DNA of 64,000 nucleotides, taken from the NCBI GenBank assembly GCA_034509755.1, contig CM067544.1, positions 7,729,501 to 7,793,500 on the forward strand, in the 5' to 3' direction. Of the stretch, positions 23,842-33,306 are shown one piece after another (the first letter of the stretch is position 1; each line of letters begins with the position of its first letter). The DNA comes from Anisodus tanguticus (Eukaryota > Streptophyta > Magnoliopsida > Solanales > Solanaceae). The notes below the pieces were generated by a model. That model was not told the origin of the DNA, ran no database searches, and worked only from the letters and a program-made list of their open reading frames with translations. The translations under genes were made by a program, and so were the position numbers.

Positions 23842-24020
23842 GTGGCGGAGACGGGAATTTGGCGAAGGGTGTGCAAATTTTCTTCTACTTATACATTAAG
23901 GGTGTGAAAAATTAAATATAGACTCATAATAGCTAACATTTAACTTATGTTCATGGCGTAATTTCGTGGCGAAGGGTGTGCACCTGACCACCCTTCGCCT
24001 AAGGTGGCTCCGCCCATGTC
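23842..24020. mobile_element. 179-bp MITE with GGCGGAG/CTCCGCC ends
   Basis: Flanked by 7-bp direct repeats (ggtagca at 23835-23841 and 24021-24027). The left end has GTGGCGGAG and the right end GGCTCCGCCC, an imperfect inversion. The phrase GGCGAAGGGTGTGCA occurs twice inside, and ACCACCCTTCGCC inverts it. The 7-8-bp duplication suggests a hAT-type non-autonomous element. Confidence 0.65.
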
Positions 24021-24276
24021 GGTAGCACTCTATAAATAGAGGCCAATTCCCCCTACTAAAGTTATTGATATATAAACTGCACATACAATGTTAGTGTTTT
24101 GAAAGGTTATTGGTTTGCATCTTTTTTTTGTGAGAGTGGAAATTGGTCTCAGCTTAAACTCCAACCTCAACCACTGCTTCTACAATGTATTTAAACAGTA
24201 TGTATGTCTCAATATCAATACAAAGATTGCAACTATATCACACACAAAAAAAAAAAATACAAAGATTGTATGTTAT

Positions 24277-24577
24277 TGAAAGAAATAATCCCCTTGATTA
24301 TTTTCATTAATAGAAAGGCTATATATACAAGTTACATAATAGGAGAATCCTATTCCTAAAACCTTATTCTATACATTTATGGTAATACACTACTAATTAT
24401 ATTACAACATTACCTAAACTAGGATACTAAATATTTACCATAAATTACATTGACTAATTACCATAATCTGAGAGTCCTAAATAGGCACCAATCCGAGATA
24501 ATCCGAGAGTCCTAAATTGGCACAAATCCGAGATTCAATATACACAATATACACATGTATATTGTGTATATTTAACA
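24277..24577 (-). repeat. 3' LTR of copia element 1
   Basis: 301 bp. Plus-strand ends are TGAAAG...TTAACA. Contains a tandem phrase CCGAGAGTCCTAAAT(A/T)GGCAC and a palindrome around 24539-24573 (AATATACACAATATACACAT and its complement). The last Cys codon and the TAA stop of the RT/RNase H frame are supplied by the first bases of this LTR. Confidence 0.95.
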
Positions 24578-25924
24578 CACACCCGCAGTCATAGGGGGCG
24601 GTCTTCGAACGTTGAGACTGTCCCTAAAATCCTCAAAAAGGACCGAGGGAAGACCCTTTGTAAAGATGTCGGCAATCTGATATCTCGACGGGACATGACA
24701 TACGCGAACTTGACCACGGGCAACCTTTTCACGGACAAAGTGAATGTCCATCTCGATATGTTTAGTGCGTTGGTGCTGAACCGGATTACCAGAAAGGTAG
24801 ATGGCACTAATATTATCGCAGTATACCAAGGTTGCCTTCTGAATGGGACAATGAAGCTCCAAAAGCAAATTATGTAACCAACATGATTCCGAGACCACGT
24901 TAGCTACCCCTCGATATTCAGCCTCGGCACTTGAGCGGGATAGGGTCAACTGACGCTTCGCAGACCAGGAGACCAAGTTGTGGCCAAGAAACACACAATA
25001 GCTTGATGTAGACCGTCGGGTGTCGGGACAACCACCCCAATCAGCATCTGTATACGAGACAAGTGTGGATGTGGAGGAAGGATATAAATGCAAACCATGA
25101 TCAAGTGTACCTTGAATATACCTTATGATGCGTTTGAGTGCATTCATGTACTCAATTCTGGGATCATGCATGAACAAACACACCTGCTGGACAGCATATG
25201 TAATATCCAGTCTCGTGAAGGTAAGATACTGAAGGGCCCCTGCAAGACTGCGATAGCGGGTCGGATCCTCGTAGGATACGCCGGCCGCGGCACTAAGCTT
25301 GGGCTTTGTATCGACTGGAGTGGACGTGGACTTACAGGATGACATCCCAGCCCTCTCGATGATCTCGGATGCATACTTTCGTTGAGACAAGAACATTCCA
25401 TCGGAATGACGAGTAATGGCAATCCCCAAAAAGTAACTCAAGGGCCCTAAGTCTTTCATAGCAAACTCAGAGCTGAGCATGGTCATGATCGACTGGCGTA
25501 AGGCATCTGTAGAGGCAGTCAATATGATATCATCCACATACAACAGAATGTAGGCCAATAACGAACCACGACAGTAGATGAACAAGGAATTATCCGACCT
25601 GCTGTGAGTGAACCCAATAGTCGAAACATAGTCAGCAAACCTTGTATACCAGGCCCGTGGAGACTGCTTAAGACAATATAAGGATTTCTTCAACAAACAG
25701 ACATGATGAGGATATTTGGGATCCCTGAATCCCAATGGCTGATGCATATAAATTGTTTCCTTGAGATCACCATGTAGGAAAGCATTCTTTAAATCTAATT
25801 GATGAATATGACATAATTTTGAAAGAGCCAAGCTGAGTACAGTGCGAATGGTAGCCGGCTTGACCACCGGGCTAAATGTCTCACCACAATCCACCCCAAC
25901 CTGCTGAGTCTTACCATCACCCAC
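24572..25924 (-). CDS. Copia reverse transcriptase / RNase H open frame
   Basis: Continuous 450-residue frame, the C-terminal half of the polyprotein rather than an independent protein; its apparent start is only the codon after the last upstream stop. Seen in order: F-S-P-V-V-K, D-L-K-N-A-F-L-H-G-D-L, L-Y-V-D-D-I (RT catalytic Asp pair), Y-F-L-G-I, then RNase H with D-A-D-W-G-G-C, S-R-S-S-A-E-A-E-Y-R and R-T-K-H-I-E-M-D. All key residues are present, so damage to the element lies upstream. Confidence 0.9.
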   Translation of the reverse strand: MGDGKTQQVGVDCGETFSPVVKPATIRTVLSLALSKLCHIHQLDLKNAFLHGDLKETIYMHQPLGFRDPKYPHHVCLLKKSLYCLKQSPRAWYTRFADYVSTIGFTHSRSDNSLFIYCRGSLLAYILLYVDDIILTASTDALRQSIMTMLSSEFAMKDLGPLSYFLGIAITRHSDGMFLSQRKYASEIIERAGMSSCKSTSTPVDTKPKLSAAAGVSYEDPTRYRSLAGALQYLTFTRLDITYAVQQVCLFMHDPRIEYMNALKRIIRYIQGTLDHGLHLYPSSTSTLVSYTDADWGGCPDTRRSTSSYCVFLGHNLVSWSAKRQLTLSRSSAEAEYRGVANVVSESCWLHNLLLELHCPIQKATLVYCDNISAIYLSGNPVQHQRTKHIEMDIHFVREKVARGQVRVCHVPSRYQIADIFTKGLPSVLFEDFRDSLNVRRPPPMTAGVC

Positions 25925-25926
25925 AA

Positions 25927-27869
25927 GCCGCGCCTTATGTCATGCAAATGAACCATCTGAATTTTTCTTGTGAGCAAAAATCTACATAGACCTAATAATA
26001 TTAATACCAGAAGGACGGGGCACCAACTCCTACGTCTTATTATCAATAAGAGCATTATATTCATCAGTCATAGCAATTTTTCAATTCGGATCGTTTAAGG
26101 CCGACACAGGATTACGGGGCAAGGGGGATTTAGAGACATTTGAATGTAAATTAAAATGTCTTTTAGGTGTAAAAATACCCCGTTGACTACGAGTGACCGG
26201 TCTATGACTCGAGGAAGAATTGAGTGGATTTTGGGAATTTGCTGGGCTTGGGAAGGACTGGCCAGCAAGCAGTGGGCCTGCTGGCCCAATTCTGGAAGCA
26301 GACGCTTGCGTCGGAAACAGAACTGGACCAGTTCCAGTGTTGGGCTGGACTGGCCTAATCGCTGAAACTGGCCCAGTGAGAAGACTGGCCAGAGATGACC
26401 GAGATGGGCCAGTGGGACTAGCGGGCAGTGGGCCCGCTGGAGAATTTCGGGTGCGGGTGATGTCCGAAAAATGCTTAATAATATACGGGGATATTTGTTC
26501 ATCCAAAAAATTATACGAACTATGACTTTTAGTAAACGGAAATTGGGATTCATCAAAAATGACATGGCGATTAATGATGATTTTATTGGAGGATAAATCA
26601 AAGCATTTGTATCCACGATGATTAGATGGAAAACCCAAAAACACACACGGAGTAGACCGGGCCTGAAGTTTGTTAATTGTGGTGGATGGAAATAATGGAT
26701 AACATAAACACCCAAAAACCCGAAGATGAGAATAAGGAGTTTTATTATATAAAATTTGAAGGGGAGAAGAATATGTCAGACCTTTGGAAGAAATTATGTT
26801 AAGGAGATATGTAACCATTTGAAGAGCATGATGCCAAAAATATGGGAGTACAGAAGCATGTATCAATAGGGTGCGGAGAATGTTATTTATGGAACGAATT
26901 TTACGTTCGGCTTTGTCATTTTGTGAAGATGTATAAGAACAAGAGAAACGAAAATTTATCCCATTAGTGGCACAGAATTTCCGAAACACCCCATTGTCAT
27001 ACTCTTTTCCATTATCACACTGAATATTTTTTATTTCACGGTCGAATTGAGTTCTGATGAATGCTCTAAATTTTAGGAAGATGGAAAAAACTGGAGAGAT
27101 TTCTTCGCTATTGGAAACGTCCATAAAAATTTAGAATAATCATCCAAAAAAAGAACATAATATTGATGACTCATTGAACTAGGAACAGGAGACGTCCATA
27201 AGTCGCTATGAATAATATCAAATGACATTAAAGTATGAGATTTTGAATCTACAAATAGCAACTTAACAATTTTTCTTAAAGAACAGATTGACAAATTGGA
27301 GTACGACTCGTACCCTTACAGTAAATAAAACTATTTTTATCTAAAGCTGACAAAATAGAGGACCCCGGATGACCAAGGCGAGCATGCCACAAGGAAGGGA
27401 AAATGGCTGCAAAGGCTGATGGCAAGGCTTGACTCGATGGACTGAAACTGGGCGTGATAGGATAAAGATCTCCCCTACTATCACACCTCATGAGAAGACT
27501 CCCTGTCTTGAAATCCTTCACAGAGAAACCAAAAGGATCAAATTCAACAGTAACGGAATTGTCAGTGGTGAATTTTCGGACATACACTAAGTTTTTAATC
27601 AATTTGGGGGTATGTAAAGTATTTTTCAAGATAAGGGGAGGATTGGGGGAGATAGTTTTATGACCATAACCTTGAATTGGAATAGAGTTACCATTACCGA
27701 CAATTATACCACGAGGGTTGCTCAAATTGGCATAAGACGAGAGAGTACCTTGATCGGAAGTCATGTGTGTCGTTGAGCCGGTGTCCATGTACCAATTTGG
27801 ATCCGGTTGAGTCAACCCAAGTGTGTGCATTGCGGCCTCAATGTCGTTGTGAGTAGATGTGGGGCCCAC
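25927..27869 (-). pseudogene. Copia protease-integrase region, broken
   Basis: 27869-27276 carries the protease motif D-T-G-S-T-T-H-M-T and the pre-integrase motif W-H-A-R-L-G-H-P. A frameshift near 27285 leads to D-I-I-H-S-D-L-W and D-D-Y-S-K-F-L-W (27294-27073). A second shift near 27090 leads to Q-C-D-N-G-K-E-Y and the rest of integrase with a proline-rich tail (27124-26081). Four stops then interrupt the linker to RT at 26081, 26029, 25984 and 25936 (approximate): three replace positions where tryptophan is expected and one replaces an arginine. Confidence 0.88.
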
Positions 27870-27881
27870 TGCCGAGAATGC

Positions 27882-28841
27882 TTATGTGGGCCGAGGCCCA
27901 AGCAGTCCATCCTGCTGCCCCGGCCCAGTGCTGAACCGAGAGCCTGCCTGCTGAGTGTTGGACCTGAAATTAGGTTGTCCAGCCCACTGGCTGCTTGAAG
28001 GGCCTAGAAAATAGGGGTTGCTGGCCCACAGCCCACTGCCATGGGCCCACGGCTGGGACCAGTAGGGAGGAGGCCCACTGCCGGACTGCTGACCACCGGA
28101 ACTACCACCGCAACCGCCGCGTTTGCCCCCACGGTTTTTGTTATTATTCTTACGATTATTTTTGCCGCCACCATGAGTACGGTTTTGGCCCGAATTATCA
28201 ACAAAACCCGAAGAATTTGTGGAAGACGTCATTAGGACGACGAGGCTTGCTCCGATAGCCGCTTTTTTAGCCAAACCGACTTCTTCCAAAGTAAGCATGG
28301 AGCGGGCTTGATAAAAAACGGGAAGTGGGTTGCTTTGACGAAGGAGAGTCCCAACAACATTATAGGCCTCAGAAAGACCGGCAACCAGTTGTAGAACCAG
28401 ACGATTATTTGTTACAGGTGCGCCAACGTTACGGAGTTGGTTCGCCAACTCCTTGAGTTTCTTGCAATATGCAGATACGTTTGGAAATTCTTCCATGCGA
28501 ACTTGAGAGAATTCCTGCTCGAGTGTGACAACACATGAATGTTCGTTATCTTGGAATATGTCACGCAATCTATTCCAGGTAGCCATAGTCGTGGTATCCG
28601 GCTCAATAATCGTCTGTAAAAGGTCAACCGAAATAGTGGAATAAATCCACTGGAGAACGGTAGCATCAAGAGTAATCCATAACTGAGGATCCTCCGCGGG
28701 AATAGGTGCAGCGGGAGGAATTATGTGATGGATAACTTGATGGGAGATAGCGTGAATTTTAAACAATTCTGCCCACGTCGCATATTGGACGTTTTTCATC
28801 TCAAGCACAATAGGGATGTTGTTCTTGATGTTAGAAACCAT
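27882..28841 (-). CDS. Copia gag frame
   Basis: Starts at the ATG at 28841 (M-V-S-N-I-K-N); the open frame extends upstream only via a non-ATG codon. About 319 residues: a retrotransposon gag core (T-W-N-R-L-R-D-I-F-Q, A-Y-C-K-K-L-K-E-L-A, N-R-L-V-L-Q-L-V-A-G-L), then an Asn/Lys/Gly-rich basic stretch and a Pro/Ser/Gly-rich tail. No classical CCHC knuckle is seen. It ends at an in-frame TAA at 27882; the same frame resumes directly after, so gag and pol were originally one frame. Confidence 0.82.
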   Translation of the reverse strand: MVSNIKNNIPIVLEMKNVQYATWAELFKIHAISHQVIHHIIPPAAPIPAEDPQLWITLDATVLQWIYSTISVDLLQTIIEPDTTTMATWNRLRDIFQDNEHSCVVTLEQEFSQVRMEEFPNVSAYCKKLKELANQLRNVGAPVTNNRLVLQLVAGLSEAYNVVGTLLRQSNPLPVFYQARSMLTLEEVGLAKKAAIGASLVVLMTSSTNSSGFVDNSGQNRTHGGGKNNRKNNNKNRGGKRGGCGGSSGGQQSGSGPPPYWSQPWAHGSGLWASNPYFLGPSSSQWAGQPNFRSNTQQAGSRFSTGPGQQDGLLGPRPT

Positions 28842-29008
28842 GAGGGCACTTAGACATGTTGAAAGAACAAAGGTAGAGAAGGGGAAATTTGGGAATAGTA
28901 AGAGAGATTTTGAGAGCAAAAGAACAATTTGGTAAACCCGAGGGGGGGGGGGGTTTCGGCCGAGAGAAACAAAAAATTTGGGAGAGAATTTTTTTTGTTA
29001 GACCTAGT

Positions 29009-29020
29009 CTTTTGATACCA
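29009..29020 (-). other. Primer-binding site, copia element 1
   Basis: Directly inside the 5' LTR the minus strand reads TGGTATCAAAAG. Its first eight bases match the tRNA-iMet primer site (TGGTATCAGAGC) usual for copia elements. Confidence 0.85.
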
Positions 29021-29332
29021 TGAAAGAAATAATCCCCTTGATTATTTTCATTAATAGAAAGGCTATATATACAAGTTACATAATAGGAGAATCTTATTCC
29101 TATTCTATTCCTAAAACCTTATTCTATACATTTATGGTAATACACTACTAATTATATTACAACATTACCTAAACTAGGATACTAAATATTTACCATAAAT
29201 TACATTGACTAATTACCATAATCCGAGAGTCCTAAATAGGCACCAATCCGAGATAATCCGAGAGTCCTAAATAGGCACAAATCCGAGATTCAATATACAC
29301 AATATACACATGTATATTGTGTATATTTAACA
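29021..29332 (-). repeat. 5' LTR of copia element 1
   Basis: 312 bp, TG...CA. Identical to the 3' LTR apart from three substitutions and an extra 11 bp (TATTCTATTCC-type duplication) near 29100. Followed outward by the target duplication gttat. Confidence 0.95.
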
Positions 29333-29337
29333 GTTAT

Positions 29338-30514
29338 GATGCACTTGAGTCCTCTATGATGTTGACTATCATTTGACATAGATGCCTAGAAAAATAATTA
29401 AGTGAGAGCAAAAGTATCAGCAGAGACATGGACACGCTAAATTCAAGATCCACAAAGAATCACCAATTAGGAAGAAGCCCACAAACTCATAACAAAATGT
29501 GAAAGGCAGTTGAGCTATTAAAGTCAAATTCTACTGACTCACCAGAAAACAACCTAGCAGAGGATTGAACGAAATATCTTGACATATGTCAGTTCAGTTG
29601 TTGGGCTTCAGCTAATCATCAACTTTTTGTGCATATGATAAGAATTTTCTGAAGATCAGCTTGGTTAACTATATGTAAAAGGCTAATTTGGGTATTTAAT
29701 TTCTGCCTCAGCATATCCAGATTGCAGGGGAAGATAACTAGGAAAAGGAAAAGAAGGTTGAGTAAGTAATTAGTTTATTGGATCTTGGAATAATGATGAT
29801 AACTTCAGACCAAAGATCCTATCTTGGCCCCTCAATTCCACATTTCTATTTTACTTCTCTTCACTGTGATGGAGGAGAGCACTTTCTCGAACTGTTACAC
29901 TGACGAAAATTCTTTGATTCTTAGCTGAACCGGTCCGTCTTGGGGGGTTTTCGACCATTAGCTGTCTCATAGAGGTTTAACTTCTTAATTATTGTTTCGC
30001 TCATGATTAAGTATACTACTTGGATCACCACAGCCAACACATTTAAATATATGCTAGTTACCATACACTCCATTTTACAACAACAACAAACACACCTAAA
30101 TTACACAAAGTGGGATCTGAAGATAGTAAAAGTTACACACCGTTCTGCTAAAAAAAAGCACGACAAAAGAAGTCACACAAATACACTATTTTAGGAATAC
30201 TAAATTATGATTTTTTCGACGCTCAAGACCGTGACCTAATAATTAATAAAGTGAATTGAGAATTATGACTTATGAGATCTCAACTTTAAATTTTAGTGCA
30301 AATAAAACTGTTAGTTTTTCTCATTTATTCAAATTTCAGTGGACAGAGACTTCAACACATGTATTGGTGAGAGATCTCGTAAAATTAATCGAAGTTATAA
30401 GTTGGCTCGGATACAATAATTATAAAAATATTACGATGTTACCTTTGGGGCGAAGTTAGAAGTCCATATGAGAGTTCGGTCGACTTCAACATATATTTGC
30501 ATTAATAAATTCAT

Positions 30515-30551
<37 letters not shown>

Positions 30552-30728
30552 TTTAAAACTCAATTATTACTATTTGAAATTATCATTTTAAAATCTAGAA
30601 TTTATAAAGTGAAATTATTTACTCCGCCTTTGTTAACTTGACCAACAACAAAAAAACTGAAGTTGGAGTACATTAATTTATTAAATCCGAACTGTGGCAT
30701 GCATAGGAAAGAAAAAGTGTGGTACAAA
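29338..30728. other. Spacer upstream of copia element 1
   Basis: AT-rich, no supported gene. Contains an (AT)n microsatellite at about 30517-30547. Confidence 0.45.
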
Positions 30729-30939
30729 TTACTCCTTCATCCATTTTTACTTGTTATATTTTGATTTGGTATACTTATTAAAAAATCAAAAATAGAATGA
30801 TAATTTTATTATATCACTCATATTATTGTTAAGTTATCTAATAATTGAAATAAATAAAATATATTTTAAAAATTGTACAATTACTAAAATTTGAATCACT
30901 ATTTTTAGTACAGTGAACAAATAAAATTTGAGGAAGGAA
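30729..30939. mobile_element. MITE-like element (CTCCTTCATCC ends)
   Basis: Left end ACTCCTTCATCCATTTTTAC with TTGT; right end ACAAATAAAATTTGAGGAAGGA is its imperfect complement. AT-rich centre. Same broad CTCCCTCCGT-type class as 10857-11172 but diverged. Confidence 0.6.
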
Positions 30940-31448
30940 TGTTGTATATGTTTATGTTGTTATGTGGGTGAGAGATATTAGACTTATTAAAGAAATGCTT
31001 TTTGCTGTTTGAGATGCTCCACGTTGAGTATCGCCAATGCCCAACAGCCCAATGCACAGCTGATAGGTGTGTGTGTGTCAAACTATTTAAGATGGCATTC
31101 AATTCAGCGAGTAATGTTTTCACGAGATCTTTTTCAACCTTCACTTTCTTTAATTTTCTGGGGCAAATATTGCCATCACCAGCAGTCGGTCAATGATAGG
31201 TGCCATTACCTAATAGTTGTGTGATCCTTTATTTTCAAGACACGTATTACTGCTTTATTATGCGTAAACTTGAATCATTTTCTCAATTTCTGGAAGTTGA
31301 TCAAGTGCTTTAACATAAGAAAATAGAACTACAATGTAGCCAACCAACATTAGGTATCTGATTTTCCGCGGTCAACGAGGTTGCCAATTATGCATTGTTA
31401 TCATGAATGTTTTAGCAAAAATACTCATTTGCTAATTGTTTATACTCC

Positions 31449-31602
31449 TTCATCCTTAATTAGAAGTCTCGGGTTCAAGTCCTTTTAGGTACAAAGTCGC
31501 CTTTGTTAGGAAGCGTTTTGTCCTCAATGTAGGACTTTCCGGCGCGAATCCAAATTTAATCGGCCCCAATATGGTACCGAGCACTCGGTGGAAAACAAAA
31601 AA
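31449..31602 (+). mobile_element. tRNA-derived SINE with long direct repeats
   Basis: B box GGGTTCAAGTCC at 31471-31482, then AGTCGCCTTTGTTAGGAAGC, TAGGACTTTCCGGCGCGAAT and GTACCGAGCACTCGGTGG, ending in an A-run: a Solanaceae SINE type I recognise, 5'-shortened. It is flanked by direct repeats of about 31 bp with two mismatches (left 31417-31448, right 31603-31633), unusually long for a SINE target duplication. Confidence 0.75.
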
Positions 31603-31633
31603 AAAATACTTATTTGCTCATTGTTTATACTCC

Positions 31634-32725
31634 ACCGTCACATATTAATTGTCATATTTCACTTTCTAATTAAATTATATGAACTTTGACTAACATTTTA
31701 AAATATATTTTTGATTAAATTGACATGAGAAAAGTTGTAACTTGTAGTACTTTCCGTATAGTTTTTTAATATCTAAATTTAATTATAAAATATTGAGTTG
31801 ATCTAATTCAATTTAACTTTAAAAATTGAATTAATTACTTTATATGTTAATTAGGGTAACAATGGTACCAAAATTGACACACTTTTTTAAATCTTATAGA
31901 AAATAACCACTCTCTCTATCTCGCTCTCTCCCGCGCCGCCCCACCACTGCACATCCGCCGCCGGAGAAATCCTCCTCTCTCGCTCTCTCTATTCCGCAAA
32001 TCCTAGATCTAGTTCGCCGGCGGTAGCCAAAAATGCCGGCGAAACCCTAGATCTAGTTGTATACCATCAAGTCCGGCCGAATTACCATCAAGTCCAATTC
32101 TGATTTGTTGAGCCAATCCAAGAGACGCCGTAGTTGAAAATAAATTGATGAACTCGGTTTTATAACTCAGTATCAACTCGGAACAAAGAAGAAGATGAAA
32201 ATGAATATATGAGGAATCTTAGGAGAAGAAGAAAATGAAAATGAGAAATTGTATTTAAATAGGCGTTGATTGGAATTTTCTAGTTGTAGTTTAGGAGTCA
32301 GCCAGAGGTGGTTGAGTCGGCGGTGGAGAAATTGTTAGGTGCAGGGATAGTGAGTATATAATATTGTATATGGGTGTATACACGTCTCTTATACACTATT
32401 ATATAAACATCCATATACATAATGTAATCAGTCCAGATATATGTTTTATACCTACTTATACAATATTGTATAATTGAGTATAAGTGTGTATTTTCGAGTA
32501 TAATATTATATAATTGTATTTTTAAGAGTATATACCTACAAATTATATAATTTCCTATACTTATATACATAATGTACATGTCTCTTGTATACAAGTGTAT
32601 AGCATTGTATAAAAGTGTGTTTGGACTATATTTTTGCAATGTAAGTCAGCCAAGTGTACATTTATGAAATTTACCCTTTAAAATTGTCAAATTGACTCTT
32701 GAAAAGCGAAATATGGAGGGAGTAC
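31634..32725. mobile_element. MITE split by a ~0.85-kb insertion
   Basis: The left half (about 31628-31830, starting CTCCACCGTCACATATTAAT) and right half (about 32685-32725, ending CGAAATATGGAGGGAGTA) are the two ends of one CTCCCTCCGT-type MITE. Its inside repeats CTTTAAAAATTG at the break, and CTTTAAAATTG recurs at the far side, as if duplicated on insertion. The insert (about 31835-32680) has a GC-rich leader-like piece at 31915-32050 and a TATAC-rich piece at 32340-32640. Confidence 0.55.
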
Positions 32726-33306
32726 CATACATAAATAATTTAATCTTAAAAATTACTGTACATCACTTAATTATAATCAAGCAATAAAAATTCTATATAC
32801 ACACGTTTTATATTCATTTGGCACAAGCATGCGAGTAATTTTTTTCCGAATGATTTAATACACTATGCCAACATTGAGAATCCTAGTTATTATCTGCGCA
32901 AGTTAATAATTTTGGAAATTCCAGTAACCTTAATAGAACAATCCAACCAACAGACAGATTTGAAATTAAGTAAGAGGTGGCGTATACATTGAGAAGTAGT
33001 GTCACAAATATGCCAATTAAGAAAATTTACATGGCCAACACTTAGCCTCGAGTACCCATCAATCACTGTTCATGCCAAATATGTACATGACAAGAACCAA
33101 AGAATCAAGTACACGTTTGGTAAACATTATCTATTTCTGTATAGCTTGCCCCCGATTTGCTTGGTGTCTTGCGACTTCAGGGGAAGGAGTATACTGTATA
33201 CTTCAACTATAACTGGAAAAAAAGAGAGAAAAAAATGAGCAAACCATCTACATCTTCTCTACATTGCCTGCAGAATTACTGCAATTGGGCAAGCTTCTTG
33301 GTATTG
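32726..33306. other. 3' flank of the membrane-protein gene
   Basis: Should contain the 3' untranslated region of the minus-strand gene ending at 33307. No other gene seen; frame 32999-33238 has no recognised content. Confidence 0.4.

Larger units (their letters stand above)
24277..29332 (-). mobile_element. Complete Ty1-copia retrotransposon, disabled
   Basis: 5056 bp, flanked by perfect 5-bp duplications (gttat at 24272-24276 and 29333-29337). TG...CA LTRs (24277-24577 and 29021-29332) differ at three bases plus an 11-bp indel, so insertion is recent. Order on the minus strand: LTR, tRNA-iMet-type primer site, gag, protease, integrase, RT/RNase H, LTR, the copia order. Reading is broken by one stop between gag and protease, two frameshifts in and before integrase (near 27285 and 27090), and four in-frame stops between 26081 and 25920. 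RT/RNase H itself is open. Sits between GH43 and the membrane-protein gene. Confidence 0.95.

Noticed and set aside
31460..31500. A tRNA gene suggested by GGGTTCAAGTCC
   Set aside because: Only a B box is present; no acceptor or anticodon stems. The downstream body and A-run mark it as a SINE.
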